The position numbers and the translations under genes are program-made. From NCBI RefSeq assembly GCF_963662755.1, contig NZ_OY759725.1, forward strand, positions 1,687,781-1,751,780: a stretch of 64,000 bases of DNA. The letters are read 5' to 3'. This document shows, piece after piece, positions 10,154 to 19,100 of this stretch (position 1 is its first letter; the number at the start of each line of letters is the position of its first letter). Under the pieces are notes generated by a model. The model saw only the letters and a list, made by a program, of their open reading frames with translations. It was not told the origin of the DNA and made no database searches. This DNA comes from an uncultured Sulfurimonas sp. GTDB taxonomy: Bacteria; Campylobacterota; Campylobacteria; Campylobacterales; Sulfurimonadaceae.

Positions 10154-11043
10154 GTAAGTAAATCCTCAAGTTTTTCAAGAGATGCAGATGTTACATTTTC
10201 AAATTGTGTACGATTAAAAGTTTGCTGTCTTTTTGCAAGTCCAGCTGTGTGGATGCAAATCAACTCAAGCATCTCTTCTTTTGTAGTCTTATTATCAAGA
10301 AAGTCTAAAACTTCTACTATTCCTATGGAGCCCATAGAATGAGGAAGTCTTGTGTATTTTTGCTCCAAATAACACACTTCATCTATAAGTCCATTTTCAC
10401 ACATCTTGTGAGTTCTTTTTGAGATTCTTTCTCTAAGGACATCTCTAGCTACATCAATGTTATAAATATCTAAATTTTTAATGATTGCTTGAGGAGGATT
10501 TTGTTTAAACCATTCTGTTGGAGTTATCTTTGAAGCTTCATATATTAAAAGTGCTTTTTCAATTCTGTAGCTATCATTTTGGCTAATATTTTGCATATAC
10601 AGAGGATCAAGATTTGTGAGTAAATCGTAACAAGATTGAAGGTTTTGCAGTTTAGTTTTAACTTTAGCAATAGTGTTTGCATCTATATGTGGAAGATCTG
10701 ATAATCCACTTAAAAGTGATTTTAGATAAAAAGAAGTACCACCTACTATGATGAGGTTCTTGTCTTCTTTTTCACATATGGCTTTTACTTTTTTATAAAG
10801 ATTTATAAAGATATCAACACTAAAATACTCATCAGGATTTAAAACATTTATGCCAAAATGTTTTACTTGACTTAGCTCTTCTTTAGATGGTTTTGCAGAG
10901 ACTATATCTATCTCCTTGTAGATGCTAAGAGAGTCTATTGAAAGAATGTAAGCGTCGATTTTTTTAGCAATTTTTATTGCTAAATCACTCTTTCCAGATG
11001 CAGTTGGACCTATTATTGCGAGTTGCTTTATAGCTTTATTCAT
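10150..11043 (-). CDS. miaA: tRNA dimethylallyltransferase
   Basis: Transfers a dimethylallyl group to N6 of A37 in tRNAs reading UNN codons. 297 residues, normal for the family. The P-loop IGPTASGKS is at residues 11-19, followed by SIDSLSIYKEIDIVSAKPS (the family DS.Q-Y...I.TAKPT block) and GGTSFYLKSLL. The C-terminal part has the conserved HTAGLAKRQQTFNR. The ATG at 11043 has TATAAT exactly six bases upstream and no ribosome-binding site, so the mRNA is probably leaderless. It is followed by the PLD gene with a four-base overlap. Confidence 0.95.
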   Translation of the reverse strand: MNKAIKQLAIIGPTASGKSDLAIKIAKKIDAYILSIDSLSIYKEIDIVSAKPSKEELSQVKHFGINVLNPDEYFSVDIFINLYKKVKAICEKEDKNLIIVGGTSFYLKSLLSGLSDLPHIDANTIAKVKTKLQNLQSCYDLLTNLDPLYMQNISQNDSYRIEKALLIYEASKITPTEWFKQNPPQAIIKNLDIYNIDVARDVLRERISKRTHKMCENGLIDEVCYLEQKYTRLPHSMGSIGIVEVLDFLDNKTTKEEMLELICIHTAGLAKRQQTFNRTQFENVTSASLEKLEDLLT

Positions 11044-11049
11044 GGCAAA

Positions 11050-11055
11050 ATTATA
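11050..11055 (-). promoter_or_regulatory. Leaderless -10 box for miaA
   Basis: On the minus strand TATAAT is followed by TTTGCC and then the miaA ATG. With six bases between the -10 box and the ATG, transcription would begin at or next to the start codon. It is one of six such arrangements in the window. Confidence 0.6.
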
Positions 11056-11109
11056 TCATTTTAAATCAAGTTTGGGTAAAATAAAACAAAATTATTTTAA
11101 GGTAATTAG

Positions 11110-11970
11110 TTGCAAAGATATATAAATAAAATAAAAGATTTTAACGAACTTGTTATGTTTGAACACTCTATATTTTCACTCCCATTTATTTTTATAGCTA
11201 TGATTGTTTCAGCGGATGGTTGGTTTGGTTTTTGGCTTTTGTTTATGGGAGTTTTAGCTGCACTAAGTGCAAGAAACTTCGCTATGGGCTTAAATAGATA
11301 TGCAGACAGAGACATAGATGCAACTAATCCTAGAACAGAATCTCGTCCAAATGTTGATGGAAGATTAGATGCTACAAGTATCATGATTTTTGTCATAGTA
11401 AACGCTTTGGTTTTTATAGCTGTTGCTTATATGATAAATGATTTAGCACTCTATTTGAGTTTGCCTATACTTTTTGTTCTTGGTTCGTACTCTTATTTTA
11501 AAAGATTTTCACATTTAGCACATATTGTTCTTGGCATCTCACTTGGTTTAGCACCAATAGCTGGTGTTGTGGCGGTTGAAGCTAGCATCCCACCTTGGTC
11601 GGTTGTACTTAGTCTTGGTGTTATTTTTTGGGTTGCGGGATTTGATTTACTTTACTCACTTCAAGATATAGAGTTTGATAAAGAGAACAATCTTTACTCC
11701 ATTCCTTCTCGTTATGGTGCAGATGCTACACTCTTTATTTCATCTTTGTTTCATCTTCTTAGTGTGATTTTTTGGGCTTTGTTTGTTTGGATAGCAGGAC
11801 TTGGGATATTTGCCTATCTAGCTGTAATACTAAGCGCTGTAATGCTAGGATATGAGCATAAAATAGTTAGAAAAGATTTTACTCAAATAGATCGTGCATT
11901 TTTTACAGTCAATGGTTATCTTGGTGTTGCATTTTTACTATTTATCATACTTGAAAAGGCTGTGGCGTGA
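11110..11970 (+). CDS. mqnP: UbiA-family prenyltransferase (menaquinone, MqnP-like)
   Basis: An integral membrane aromatic prenyltransferase of 286 residues with about eight helices. The two aspartate-rich metal/diphosphate motifs are present: NRYADRDID at 62-70 and DLLYSLQDIEFD at 179-190. Campylobacterota make menaquinone by the futalosine route and use a UbiA homologue (MqnP) for the prenylation step, so that role is favoured over 4-hydroxybenzoate prenylation; the distinction is inferred from phylum knowledge. The start is TTG 11110 with AAGG eight bases upstream. It heads a run of overlapping genes extending to 16311. Confidence 0.8.
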   Translation: MQRYINKIKDFNELVMFEHSIFSLPFIFIAMIVSADGWFGFWLLFMGVLAALSARNFAMGLNRYADRDIDATNPRTESRPNVDGRLDATSIMIFVIVNALVFIAVAYMINDLALYLSLPILFVLGSYSYFKRFSHLAHIVLGISLGLAPIAGVVAVEASIPPWSVVLSLGVIFWVAGFDLLYSLQDIEFDKENNLYSIPSRYGADATLFISSLFHLLSVIFWALFVWIAGLGIFAYLAVILSAVMLGYEHKIVRKDFTQIDRAFFTVNGYLGVAFLLFIILEKAVA

Positions 11971-12482
11971 GTGTTCGCTTAGTCTCTGCACCAATTAGTT
12001 TGGTTTATAGTGAGCTTAGTGTAGATGAAGAAGCATTTAAAAGAGAGTATTCTCAACTTAGTGAAAGTGATGATGACCCTATTAGTCAATGGCTCAAACT
12101 TGCTAAGGGTAGAGGTGAAACATCTGATACTGATCCAGTTCTTTTAAATCTCGTAGTAGAACTTCACAGAAAGATAGATGCACTGGAGATGTTTTTAAAA
12201 GATGAGACTCCAAAGAGAGTTCCACTTTCTCATAGTATTAAGATAGAGTCCATTGGTTTTGAACATTTTAAAGTTGAATCTGCTGATTTAATTCCAGATA
12301 AAGAGTACTATGGTCGTGTTGAGATGCCAGTGCATCCAAAAAGAGATGTACCTGTGTTTTTTAGAGCAGTAGATGAGTCCTTAGCAGAGATTACAAGAAT
12401 ACATGAGCGAGATGAAAAAGAGTGGGGTGTCTATCTTACGGCAAGAGAAAGAGTCCTTATCCGTGAGGCAAAAGCTAAATGA
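11967..12482 (+). CDS. Conserved hypothetical protein (possible divergent PilZ-like)
   Basis: A 171-residue soluble acidic protein with no signal peptide. The N-terminal half is helical (PVLLNLVVELHRKIDALEMF, residues 53-72); the second half is beta-rich, with a strand pattern ...YYGRVEMPVHPKRDVPVFF... that vaguely resembles a PilZ barrel, and it ends in a helix EWGVYLTARERVLIREAKAK. I do not recognise a catalytic motif and the PilZ suggestion is weak. GTG start overlaps the mqnP stop (GTGA, 11967-11970) and its stop overlaps the next ATG, so it is translationally coupled on both sides. Confidence 0.6.
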   Translation: MSVRLVSAPISLVYSELSVDEEAFKREYSQLSESDDDPISQWLKLAKGRGETSDTDPVLLNLVVELHRKIDALEMFLKDETPKRVPLSHSIKIESIGFEHFKVESADLIPDKEYYGRVEMPVHPKRDVPVFFRAVDESLAEITRIHERDEKEWGVYLTARERVLIREAKAK

Positions 12483-13018
12483 CAGATATGAAAATCACAA
12501 ATATTACCAATATAATAAATATGGAATATATTGTAGTAGCAATGGCGGCTATGATTTTGTATCTTTTATATTATGTTTTTACTTCACAATCTGAGTTTAA
12601 TAAAAATATACGCTCCGTAGCATCTGTGGTAGAAGATTTAAATAGAGAGATTTTTTACTTAAAAAAAGAACTAACAGATGCAAAGACAAAGATTAAAAGC
12701 ACCAATACTCGCATGAGCGATGAAGATATATATGCAGAAGTTGAGAGAACTGTTTATGATATGGTAAAACCTCTTTCTATGGGGATAAAAAGAATGGAAG
12801 AGGGTATTGTGTCTATGGATGAAAAGATAGATATGAGAATATCATCATTAGAAAGCGGAGTAAAACAGATTTCTATTCCTACTTCAGTTCATGGTAATGA
12901 TGATGAAAAAATTATTTCACTTTTTAAACAGGGTGTTTCGCTAGAAACCATCTCTAAAGAGTTACATATCTCAAAAGCAGAAGTTGAGTTTGTTCTAAAA
13001 ATAAATAAAATCAAATAG
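12479..13018 (+). CDS. Membrane-anchored coiled-coil protein, HTH-like C terminus
   Basis: A 179-residue protein: one membrane helix at about residues 17-35 (VVAMAAMILYLLYYVF), a long coiled coil over about 40-135 (EDLNREIFYLKKELTDAKTK and onwards), and a C-terminal 35-residue segment KIISLFKQGVSLETISKEL continuing to LKINKIK that resembles a small helix-turn-helix. Similar anchor-coil-HTH proteins are common in Campylobacterota, but I cannot name the function. The ATG overlaps the upstream stop (12479-12482) and ftsW follows after 11 bases, which may hint at a cell-envelope or division role. Confidence 0.6.
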   Translation: MTDMKITNITNIINMEYIVVAMAAMILYLLYYVFTSQSEFNKNIRSVASVVEDLNREIFYLKKELTDAKTKIKSTNTRMSDEDIYAEVERTVYDMVKPLSMGIKRMEEGIVSMDEKIDMRISSLESGVKQISIPTSVHGNDDEKIISLFKQGVSLETISKELHISKAEVEFVLKINKIK

Positions 13019-13029
13019 GCATTTTTATA

Positions 13030-14199
13030 ATGGCAGATAGAAAACTCTTTACTTTAGTGAGCATAATGATTTTGATTAGTATCGTACTAACTTACTCTTT
13101 ATCAGCTTACATAACTCTACTTTTTGGGGTAAATGAGTTTCATTTTGCTATTAGACAGGCTCTTTTTGGTTTTATAGGTATTATTATTATGTGGTCTTTA
13201 GCACAATTGAATCCAGATGAGTGGTTAAATCCAATAGGCTTTTCACTCTTTATAGGTTCAACTATTATGATGATATCTATGCCTTTTTTACCTGAGTTTT
13301 TAGTCTCAGCAGTTGGTGGTGCAAAAAGATGGATAAAAATATTTGGTTTTTCTTTAGCTCCTGTTGAGTTTTTTAAAGTAGGTTTTGTCTACTTTTTGTC
13401 TTGGAGTTTTTCAAGAAAACTTGGTCATCATGCAGATATGGGAATAGGTGCGGAGTTTAAGCGTTTTATGCCTTATGCTCTTGTTTTTGTTGGTGCTATG
13501 TTTATGATAGCATTTATTCAAAATGATTTAGGACAGGTCGTAGTTCTTGGTATGACTCTTCTTTTTATGCTTATGTTTGCAGGAAGTAGTTTTAGATTTT
13601 TTCTCTCTTTGTTGTCTATCTCTTTATTGTTTTTTGTCTTTTTTATTATGACAGCAGAACATAGAATCATGCGTATAAAATCATGGTGGGCATTAGCACA
13701 AAATAGCGTACTTGAACTTTTTCCTGCATCTATAGCTCAAAAACTTAGAGTTCCAACAGAGATAGAACCTTATCAGATAGGACACTCTTTAAATGCCATT
13801 CATAATGGTGGCATCTTTGGTACCGGTTTAGCGAGTGGAACTTTTAAACTTGGTTTTTTAAGTGAAGTTCATACAGACTTTGTTTTAGCTGGATTGGCTG
13901 AAGAGTTTGGATTTGTTGGAGTTTTAGTTGTAGTAGTTTTGTTTTTATGGATACTACAAAGAATTTTTAAAATAGCAAATCGCTCAAACGATAGAAGTCT
14001 GTATCTTTTTTCATTAGGCGTAGGACTTCTCTTAGCGTTTGCATTTTTGATAAACGCTTATGGTATAAGTGGGATTACTCCTATTAAAGGTATATCTGTT
14101 CCTTTTTTAAGTTATGGTGGTTCTGCAATAATTGCCACATCTATAGCCATTGGCATGGTTCTCATGGCTTCAAAAAAAGCAAAAATGCAAGAAAAATAA
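13030..14199 (+). CDS. ftsW: Septal peptidoglycan glycosyltransferase FtsW
   Basis: SEDS-family polymerase of lipid II, 389 residues and about ten membrane helices. Family marks: VGGAKRWIKIFGFSLAPVEF (about 95-114), with the catalytic-cavity region FIQNDLGQVVVL (about 160-171) including the SEDS aspartate, then GGIFGTGLASGTFKLGFL and the C-terminal PFLSYGGSA. I choose FtsW rather than RodA because the gene directly precedes murG, the usual division-cluster arrangement; the sequence alone does not exclude RodA. It acts in the inner membrane at the division site. Confidence 0.87.
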   Translation: MADRKLFTLVSIMILISIVLTYSLSAYITLLFGVNEFHFAIRQALFGFIGIIIMWSLAQLNPDEWLNPIGFSLFIGSTIMMISMPFLPEFLVSAVGGAKRWIKIFGFSLAPVEFFKVGFVYFLSWSFSRKLGHHADMGIGAEFKRFMPYALVFVGAMFMIAFIQNDLGQVVVLGMTLLFMLMFAGSSFRFFLSLLSISLLFFVFFIMTAEHRIMRIKSWWALAQNSVLELFPASIAQKLRVPTEIEPYQIGHSLNAIHNGGIFGTGLASGTFKLGFLSEVHTDFVLAGLAEEFGFVGVLVVVVLFLWILQRIFKIANRSNDRSLYLFSLGVGLLLAFAFLINAYGISGITPIKGISVPFLSYGGSAIIATSIAIGMVLMASKKAKMQEK

Positions 14200-14226
14200 T
14201 ATGAAAGAAAAGGGAGTGGTGCAAAG

Positions 14227-15246
14227 TTGAAATTATGTATAACAGGCGGTGGAACTGGTGGGCATCTCATGATAGCACAGGCTTTGGTAGAAGCAGCTGT
14301 AAAAAATGGTCATGAAGTTATATTTATAGGTTCGACAAGCGGACAAGATAAAAAATATTTTCAAAATAGAAGTAGCTTTTCAAATGTTTATTTTTTAGAA
14401 ACGACTGGAGTGGTAAATCAAAAAGGTTTTGGAAAATTTAGGGCGCTTTTTAAAGTATTTCGTGCATTTTTAAAATCAAGAAAAATATTAAAAAAACATA
14501 ATATTCAAGCTACATACAGCGTTGGAGGTTTCTCTGCGGCTCCTGCATCTATTGCATCTATAAGCAAAAATATTCCTCTTTTTATACATGAGCAAAATGC
14601 AGTAGAGGGAAGACTAAACTCACTTTTAAAACCTTTTGCAAAGAGATTTATTTGCACATATAATGAAAACTCTATTATAAAAGGATATCCAGTTCAAGAG
14701 GTGTTTTATAAAAGTGCTAGGATTCGTAAAACTCTCAATAGTATAATTTTTTTAGGTGGCTCTCATGGCGCAAAATCTATCAATGATTTGGCACTTAGTT
14801 TAGCTAAAGAGCTAAAAAGTAGAGATATAAAAATCATTCATCAAGCTGGTGAAAAAGATTTTGATAGAGTTGAAAAAGAGTATAAAGAACAAGGCGTTGA
14901 GGTTGAGTTGTATGGTTTTACAAAAGATTTAGCATCTTTGATACAAAGAGCAGATTTGGGTGTTAGTCGAGCAGGAGCTAGTACTCTTTGGGAAGCTACT
15001 ACAAATGGTCTTCCTGTTTTTTATATTCCATATCCATATGCAGCGGGTGATCATCAATTTTATAATGCAAAATTTATAGTAGATAATAATCTCGGTTGGT
15101 GTGAAAGAGAAAGTGAAGATTTGAGAGAGAAATTACTTAGCATCTTAGATGAGCCATTAGAGCAAAAAAGTAAAAAACTTGTAGAATACTCAGATAAAAA
15201 TGTAGCAGATAAAATGATAAAAGATGTACAAGAGAGTTTAAAATGA
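14227..15246 (+). CDS. murG: UDP-GlcNAc transferase to lipid I (MurG)
   Basis: Adds GlcNAc to lipid I to form lipid II on the cytoplasmic face of the inner membrane. 339 residues. The N-terminal glycine-rich loop ITGGGTGGHL (residues 5-14) and C-terminal donor-site block GVSRAGASTLWEATTNGLP followed by PYPYAAGDHQFYNA are diagnostic. The start is TTG 14227, leaving GGAG (14213-14216) ten bases upstream, and it places the glycine loop at the proper distance from the N terminus. The 3' end overlaps the dedA gene by four bases. Confidence 0.95.
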   Translation: MKLCITGGGTGGHLMIAQALVEAAVKNGHEVIFIGSTSGQDKKYFQNRSSFSNVYFLETTGVVNQKGFGKFRALFKVFRAFLKSRKILKKHNIQATYSVGGFSAAPASIASISKNIPLFIHEQNAVEGRLNSLLKPFAKRFICTYNENSIIKGYPVQEVFYKSARIRKTLNSIIFLGGSHGAKSINDLALSLAKELKSRDIKIIHQAGEKDFDRVEKEYKEQGVEVELYGFTKDLASLIQRADLGVSRAGASTLWEATTNGLPVFYIPYPYAAGDHQFYNAKFIVDNNLGWCERESEDLREKLLSILDEPLEQKSKKLVEYSDKNVADKMIKDVQESLK

Positions 15247-15854
15247 TAAGAGAGTTAGCACAAGATTTAGTAGATTTAATCTTTGATTGGGGATATGTTG
15301 GAATCTTTTTTCTTATGACAGTTGAGAGTTCATTTATCCCATTTCCAAGTGAAATCATTTTGATACCTGCTGGATACTTGGCATCTCAAGGTCAAATGAG
15401 TATAAGTATGATTATGCTAAGTGGTTTAGGTGGTTCAATGTTAGGTGCTTTTATAAACTACTTTCTTGCCCTTACTCTTGGTCGAAAGATATTAAAAAAA
15501 TATGGAAAATACTTTTTTATAAAAGAGAGTGCCCTAGATAAAATGGATGACTTCTTCCAAAAGCATGGACATATATCTACTTTCACAGGAAGACTTATTC
15601 CTGGTATAAGACAGTTAATTTCCATACCTGCTGGAATTGCTCGTATGAACTTAGTCGTTTTTTCAACCTATACAGCACTTGGAGCTGGCATCTGGGCTTT
15701 AATCCTTACGATGCTAGGTTATTTTATAGGTGAAAATCAAGAGTTAATAGACACATATTTAAAACAGATTACAATAAGTGTGGTTTTATTGTTGGTTTTA
15801 CTTGGTGTATGGTATGTAAGATATCAAAAAAATAGAGGAGTTAAAAGTGAGTAA
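15243..15854 (+). CDS. DedA-family membrane protein
   Basis: 203 residues with re-entrant and membrane segments typical of the DedA (SNARE-associated/VTT) family: FFLMTVESSFIPFPSEIIL (about 20-38), the conserved FTGRLIPGIRQLISIPAG (about 116-133) and a final membrane helix (175-193). Members flip or recycle undecaprenyl phosphate or phospholipids across the inner membrane, which fits its position straight after murG. The substrate here is inference. It overlaps both neighbours (ATGA at 15243; the next GTG at 15847), so it is part of the same translational chain. Confidence 0.9.
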   Translation: MIRELAQDLVDLIFDWGYVGIFFLMTVESSFIPFPSEIILIPAGYLASQGQMSISMIMLSGLGGSMLGAFINYFLALTLGRKILKKYGKYFFIKESALDKMDDFFQKHGHISTFTGRLIPGIRQLISIPAGIARMNLVVFSTYTALGAGIWALILTMLGYFIGENQELIDTYLKQITISVVLLLVLLGVWYVRYQKNRGVKSE

Positions 15855-16311
15855 TATGCAATATATGTTTCATCAAGGTTTTTTTGCAACACGTGCACCA
15901 TTTTTTATGGACTTGGTAACTTTAATAGTAGCACTTTTACCATTACTTGTTGCAGGAGCTATTTATTTGGCTAAGAGCAAAAGATATAAAGCTCATGTTT
16001 TTGCACAGATATTTATATTTGCTTTTTCTGTAATAGTCCTTGGTTACTTTGAAACAGGCGTTAGGATGATTGGCGGTTTTAATTTTTTTATGAAAGATAG
16101 TGGAGTTTCACATGATTATGCATTTATAGTGCTTATCTTTCATATAGTTATATCTGTGATAACACTTATAATTTGGGCTACAACTCTTTTTATGGCAAAA
16201 AAACAGGTTAAATTAAACAGACACAGAAAAGCTGGGTTGATGACATTTGCAGGAGTTGTTTTAACTTCACTAACTGGCATCTGGGTTTACTTTTTGATGT
16301 TTGTGTATTAA
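15847..16311 (+). CDS. DUF420-like membrane protein
   Basis: A 154-residue protein with four membrane helices. Histidines occur near helix ends (MFHQGFF, VSHDYAFIVLIFHIVIS, NRHRKAGLMTF), a pattern of the DUF420/YozB family, related in layout to small heme-binding membrane proteins. The function is unknown. The start is GTG 15847 with GAGGAG about six bases upstream, overlapping the dedA gene by eight bases. It is the last gene of the run that begins at 11110; a two-hairpin repeat follows. Confidence 0.7.
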   Translation: MSNMQYMFHQGFFATRAPFFMDLVTLIVALLPLLVAGAIYLAKSKRYKAHVFAQIFIFAFSVIVLGYFETGVRMIGGFNFFMKDSGVSHDYAFIVLIFHIVISVITLIIWATTLFMAKKQVKLNRHRKAGLMTFAGVVLTSLTGIWVYFLMFVY

Positions 16312-16333
16312 TGCATTTGACTCGTTTATTCCT

Positions 16334-16412
16334 CGTTCCATCTCTCTCGAGATGGAACGGCTATAAACTAAATAAGTAGAGAAATGCGTCACACCTCAGG
16401 AGAGGTGTGACG
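16334..16412 (-). repeat. Dispersed two-hairpin intergenic element, copy 1
   Basis: Two perfect hairpins separated by 27 bases. Hairpin one has arms CGTTCCATCTC (16334-16344) and GAGATGGAACG (16349-16359). Hairpin two has arms CGTCACACCTC (16387-16397) and GAGGTGTGACG (16402-16412). Read on the minus strand, the element matches copy 2 at 48741-48811 in order, loop sequence and flanks (CTCTCGT before the first arm, GCATT after it). It also sits where a terminator for the upstream run is expected. Confidence 0.75.
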
Positions 16413-16455
16413 AGAGAGCGCATGGAAAAAAAATAAAATTAAGGAAATAAAGATA

Positions 16456-16926
16456 ATGATTAAAATAGACGAAAAAGCACCAGAATTTTGCTTACCAAAC
16501 CAAGATGATATAGAGATATGTTTAAGAGATTTAAAGGGAAAATGGATAGTTTTATACTTTTATCCAAAAGATAATACTCCAGGGTGTACGACTGAAGCTT
16601 GCGAATTTACAGAGGCAGCCCCTGATTTTTCAGACTTAGATGCTGTAATACTTGGAGTTAGTGCTGACTCAACTAAAAAACATAGAAATTTTATAGAAAA
16701 AAAAGAGTTAGGTATTACGCTACTAAGTGATGAAGATACTTCTATGATGCAAGAGTATGGTGTTTGGCAACTCAAGAAAAACTACGGTAAAGAGTATATG
16801 GGAATTGTTCGTACAACTTTCATAATTAATCCTGATGGAATCGTAAAAGCCCTTTTTGAAAAAGTAAGAGTTAAAGAACACGTTGCTAAAGTTCAAGCTG
16901 AGTTAGAGAGATTGCAGAGCCTTTAG
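16456..16926 (+). CDS. bcp: Thioredoxin-dependent peroxiredoxin, Bcp/PrxQ type
   Basis: 156-residue thiol peroxidase reducing hydrogen peroxide and organic hydroperoxides. The motif KDNTPGCTTEACEF carries the peroxidatic Cys44 and, five residues on, the resolving Cys49, the arrangement of alpha2-type PrxQ. The thioredoxin-fold strand WIVLYFYPKD precedes it. It is preceded by GGAAAT and stands alone between the two-hairpin repeat and the rpsB promoter. A second, AhpC-type peroxiredoxin is at 58417-59013. Confidence 0.93.
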   Translation: MIKIDEKAPEFCLPNQDDIEICLRDLKGKWIVLYFYPKDNTPGCTTEACEFTEAAPDFSDLDAVILGVSADSTKKHRNFIEKKELGITLLSDEDTSMMQEYGVWQLKKNYGKEYMGIVRTTFIINPDGIVKALFEKVRVKEHVAKVQAELERLQSL

Positions 16927-16965
16927 TTTTACTTATGCAAAAGCTATTTTTAAATATATTTTAAG

Positions 16966-16971
16966 TATAAT
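16966..16971 (+). promoter_or_regulatory. Promoter of rpsB-tsf, long leader
   Basis: A consensus TATAAT preceded by periodic A/T tracts, the usual campylobacterotal sigma-70 promoter look. Transcription would start near 16978, giving an rpsB leader of about 145 bases. The leader contains a small hairpin TCCC-N6-GGGA at 17040-17053. Such leaders often bind S2 for autoregulation in other bacteria; no conserved structure was verified here. Confidence 0.6.
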
Positions 16972-17121
16972 TCGCGGATTTTTCTTCTGTGAACTCACAA
17001 GAAAATATTAACAGGTATGTGTCAAAAAGTCAGTGCAACTCCCTTTTTAGGGAATAATTGTTAGACATTACCAAAGATAACTGATAAAAATCTGGCTCAA
17101 AGAAGCCTTTAAGGATACCCT

Positions 17122-17889
17122 ATGGTAACTATGAAAGACCTTTTAGAATGTGGTGTACACTTTGGACACCAAACTCGTCGTTGGAACCCGAAAATGAAAA
17201 AATATATTTTTGGTGTTCGTAAAAATATCTATATTATAGATTTACAAAAAACTCTTCGTTATTTCCGTAATACTTATACAATCGTTATGGATGCAGCAAA
17301 TGAAGGACAAACTGTTTTATTTGTTGGTACAAAAAAACAAGCTCGTAACTCTGTAAGAGATGCAGCTATCGCTTGTGGTATGCCATATGTAGATAACAGA
17401 TGGTTAGGTGGTATGCTTACTAACTTCCCAACTATTCAAAAATCTATCCGTAAACTTGATGTTATTACTGAGATGCAAGAGAATGGTCAAATTGATCTTT
17501 TAACTAAAAAAGAAGCTTTAATGCTTTCAAGAAAAAAAGATAAATTAGAGTCATATTTCGGTGGTATCCGTGGTATGAAAAAACTTCCAGATATGCTTTT
17601 CGTTGTAGATGCAGTAAAAGAGCACATCGCTGTTTTAGAAGCTAGATGTTTAGGTATTCCAGTTGTTGCTCCACTAGATACTAACTGTGATCCAGATTTA
17701 ATCACTTACCCTATTCCTGGTAATGACGATGCTATTCGTTCTATTCAACTTTTTTGTCGTGAAATGACTGCTGCTATCAATGAAGGTAAAGCTCTTAGAG
17801 ATGCACCTGCTGAAGATGCAGAAGAAGAGATGAGTTCAGAAGCTGTAGAAGCAACTGAAGAAACTAAAGAACAAACAGAGGAAGCATAG
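17122..17889 (+). CDS. rpsB: 30S ribosomal protein S2
   Basis: 255-residue small-subunit protein. Starts [20 protein letters not shown], the family's N-terminal signature, and contains [10 protein letters not shown] (about 93-102) and PDMLFVVD (about 155-162). The C-terminal tail after about 225 is acidic (Glu-rich), a common lineage-specific extension. It is two bases ahead of tsf, the near-universal rpsB-tsf pair, behind a strong promoter and a long leader. Confidence 0.98.
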   Translation: MVTMKDLLECGVHFGHQTRRWNPKMKKYIFGVRKNIYIIDLQKTLRYFRNTYTIVMDAANEGQTVLFVGTKKQARNSVRDAAIACGMPYVDNRWLGGMLTNFPTIQKSIRKLDVITEMQENGQIDLLTKKEALMLSRKKDKLESYFGGIRGMKKLPDMLFVVDAVKEHIAVLEARCLGIPVVAPLDTNCDPDLITYPIPGNDDAIRSIQLFCREMTAAINEGKALRDAPAEDAEEEMSSEAVEATEETKEQTEEA

Positions 17890-17891
17890 TT

Positions 17892-18947
17892 ATGGCAGTT
17901 ACAGCAGCACAAGTAAAAGAATTACGCGCAGCTACTGATGCGCCAATGATGGATTGTAAAAAAGCTTTAGTTGAAAATGATGGAGATATGTCAAAAGCAA
18001 CTGAGTGGTTAAAAGAACGTGGAATCGCAAAAGCTGCTAAAAAAGCTTCTGAGCGTGTTGCAGCTGAAGGTCTTGTTGGTCTTAAAATAGCTGATGACTT
18101 CTCAAAAGCTACTGTAGTTGAAATTAACTCTGAGACTGACTTTGTAGCTAAAAACGAAGGTTTCCAAAATTTAGTTCTTAAAACTACTGAAGAAGTTTAT
18201 TCAAGCAATCCTGCTGATGTAGATGCAGTTATGTCAACTGAGTTTGGTTCTTTCTTTAAAGAATCTGTTGCTAAGATTGGTGAAAAAATTGAATTACGTC
18301 GTTTTGGTTCTTTAGAAGCTGAAGATGATACTATTGCAATGAATGCTTACATTCACTCAAACAATCGTATTGCTGTAATTATAAAAGCTAAGTGTGATTC
18401 AGCTAAAACTGCTGTTGGTATGAAAGATATGATGAAACAAGTTGCAATGCACGCATCTGCAATGAAACCTCAAACTCTTTCTTACAAAGATTTTGACTCT
18501 GAGTATGTTGATAGTGAAACTAAAGGTAGAATTGAAGTTATTAAAAAAGAGAATGAAGAATTATCTCGTCTTAAAAAACCTCTTAAAAACGTACCTTTAT
18601 ATATCTCTATGAGTCAACTTACAGATGCAGTTATGGCACAAGCTGAAGCTGATATTAAAGCAGAATTAAAAGCTCAAAACAAACCTGAAAAAATCTGGGA
18701 TAAAATTGTTCCTGGTCAATTAGCTCGTTTTGTTGATGACAATACTACTTTAGATAAAGAACAAGCTCTACTAGATCAAACTTATGTACTTGATGATAAA
18801 AAAACTGTAGCAGAAGCTGTTAGAGATGCGGCTGCCGCTCTTGGTGGAACTGCTGAAATAGTTGATTTTATACGTCTTGAAGTTGGTGAGGGTATTGAAA
18901 AAGCTGTTGATGACTTCGCTTCAGAAGTTGCAGCACAAATGGGATAA
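17892..18947 (+). CDS. tsf: Elongation factor Ts
   Basis: Guanine-nucleotide exchange factor for EF-Tu. 351 residues, longer than the E. coli protein (about 283) but normal for Campylobacterota. The N-terminal UBA-like domain reads [19 protein letters not shown], and the core has [16 protein letters not shown] (about 75-90), which contacts EF-Tu. It follows rpsB by two bases and is followed by a large double-hairpin terminator region. Confidence 0.98.
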   Translation: MAVTAAQVKELRAATDAPMMDCKKALVENDGDMSKATEWLKERGIAKAAKKASERVAAEGLVGLKIADDFSKATVVEINSETDFVAKNEGFQNLVLKTTEEVYSSNPADVDAVMSTEFGSFFKESVAKIGEKIELRRFGSLEAEDDTIAMNAYIHSNNRIAVIIKAKCDSAKTAVGMKDMMKQVAMHASAMKPQTLSYKDFDSEYVDSETKGRIEVIKKENEELSRLKKPLKNVPLYISMSQLTDAVMAQAEADIKAELKAQNKPEKIWDKIVPGQLARFVDDNTTLDKEQALLDQTYVLDDKKTVAEAVRDAAAALGGTAEIVDFIRLEVGEGIEKAVDDFASEVAAQMG

Positions 18948-18957
18948 TTCCCTAAAC

Positions 18958-19034
18958 TTGAGCATATGGAATGTTTTTCTTTAGAAAAATGTTCACAGAA
19001 GCTCAAAATAGAGTTAAGGGTAATTCCTTTACTC
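18958..19034 (+). terminator. Composite terminator structure after tsf
   Basis: An outer stem TTGAGC (18958-18963) / GCTCAA (19001-19006) encloses an inner stem GAATGTTTTTC / GAAAAATGTTC (18969-18994) with a TTTA loop and two G.U pairs. A second hairpin GAGTTAAGG / CCTTTACTC follows (19011-19034). The T-tract is weak. It separates rpsB-tsf from the independently promoted ABC gene. Confidence 0.5.
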
Positions 19035-19088
19035 TACTCTAAACATAACTTCTTTTACACTTAATAACTAATCTTTAGCAACATTTGC

Positions 19089-19094
19089 TATAAT
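19089..19094 (+). promoter_or_regulatory. Leaderless -10 box for ABC ATPase gene
   Basis: TATAAT followed by CCACTT and the ATG at 19101. There is no ribosome-binding site. The spacing of six bases puts the transcription start at the A of the ATG. Same layout as five other genes in the window. Confidence 0.6.
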
Positions 19095-19100
19095 CCACTT

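Noticed and set aside
13030..14199. RodA instead of FtsW
   Set aside because: The SEDS motifs fit both, but direct linkage to murG favours FtsW; kept as a caveat in the feature.
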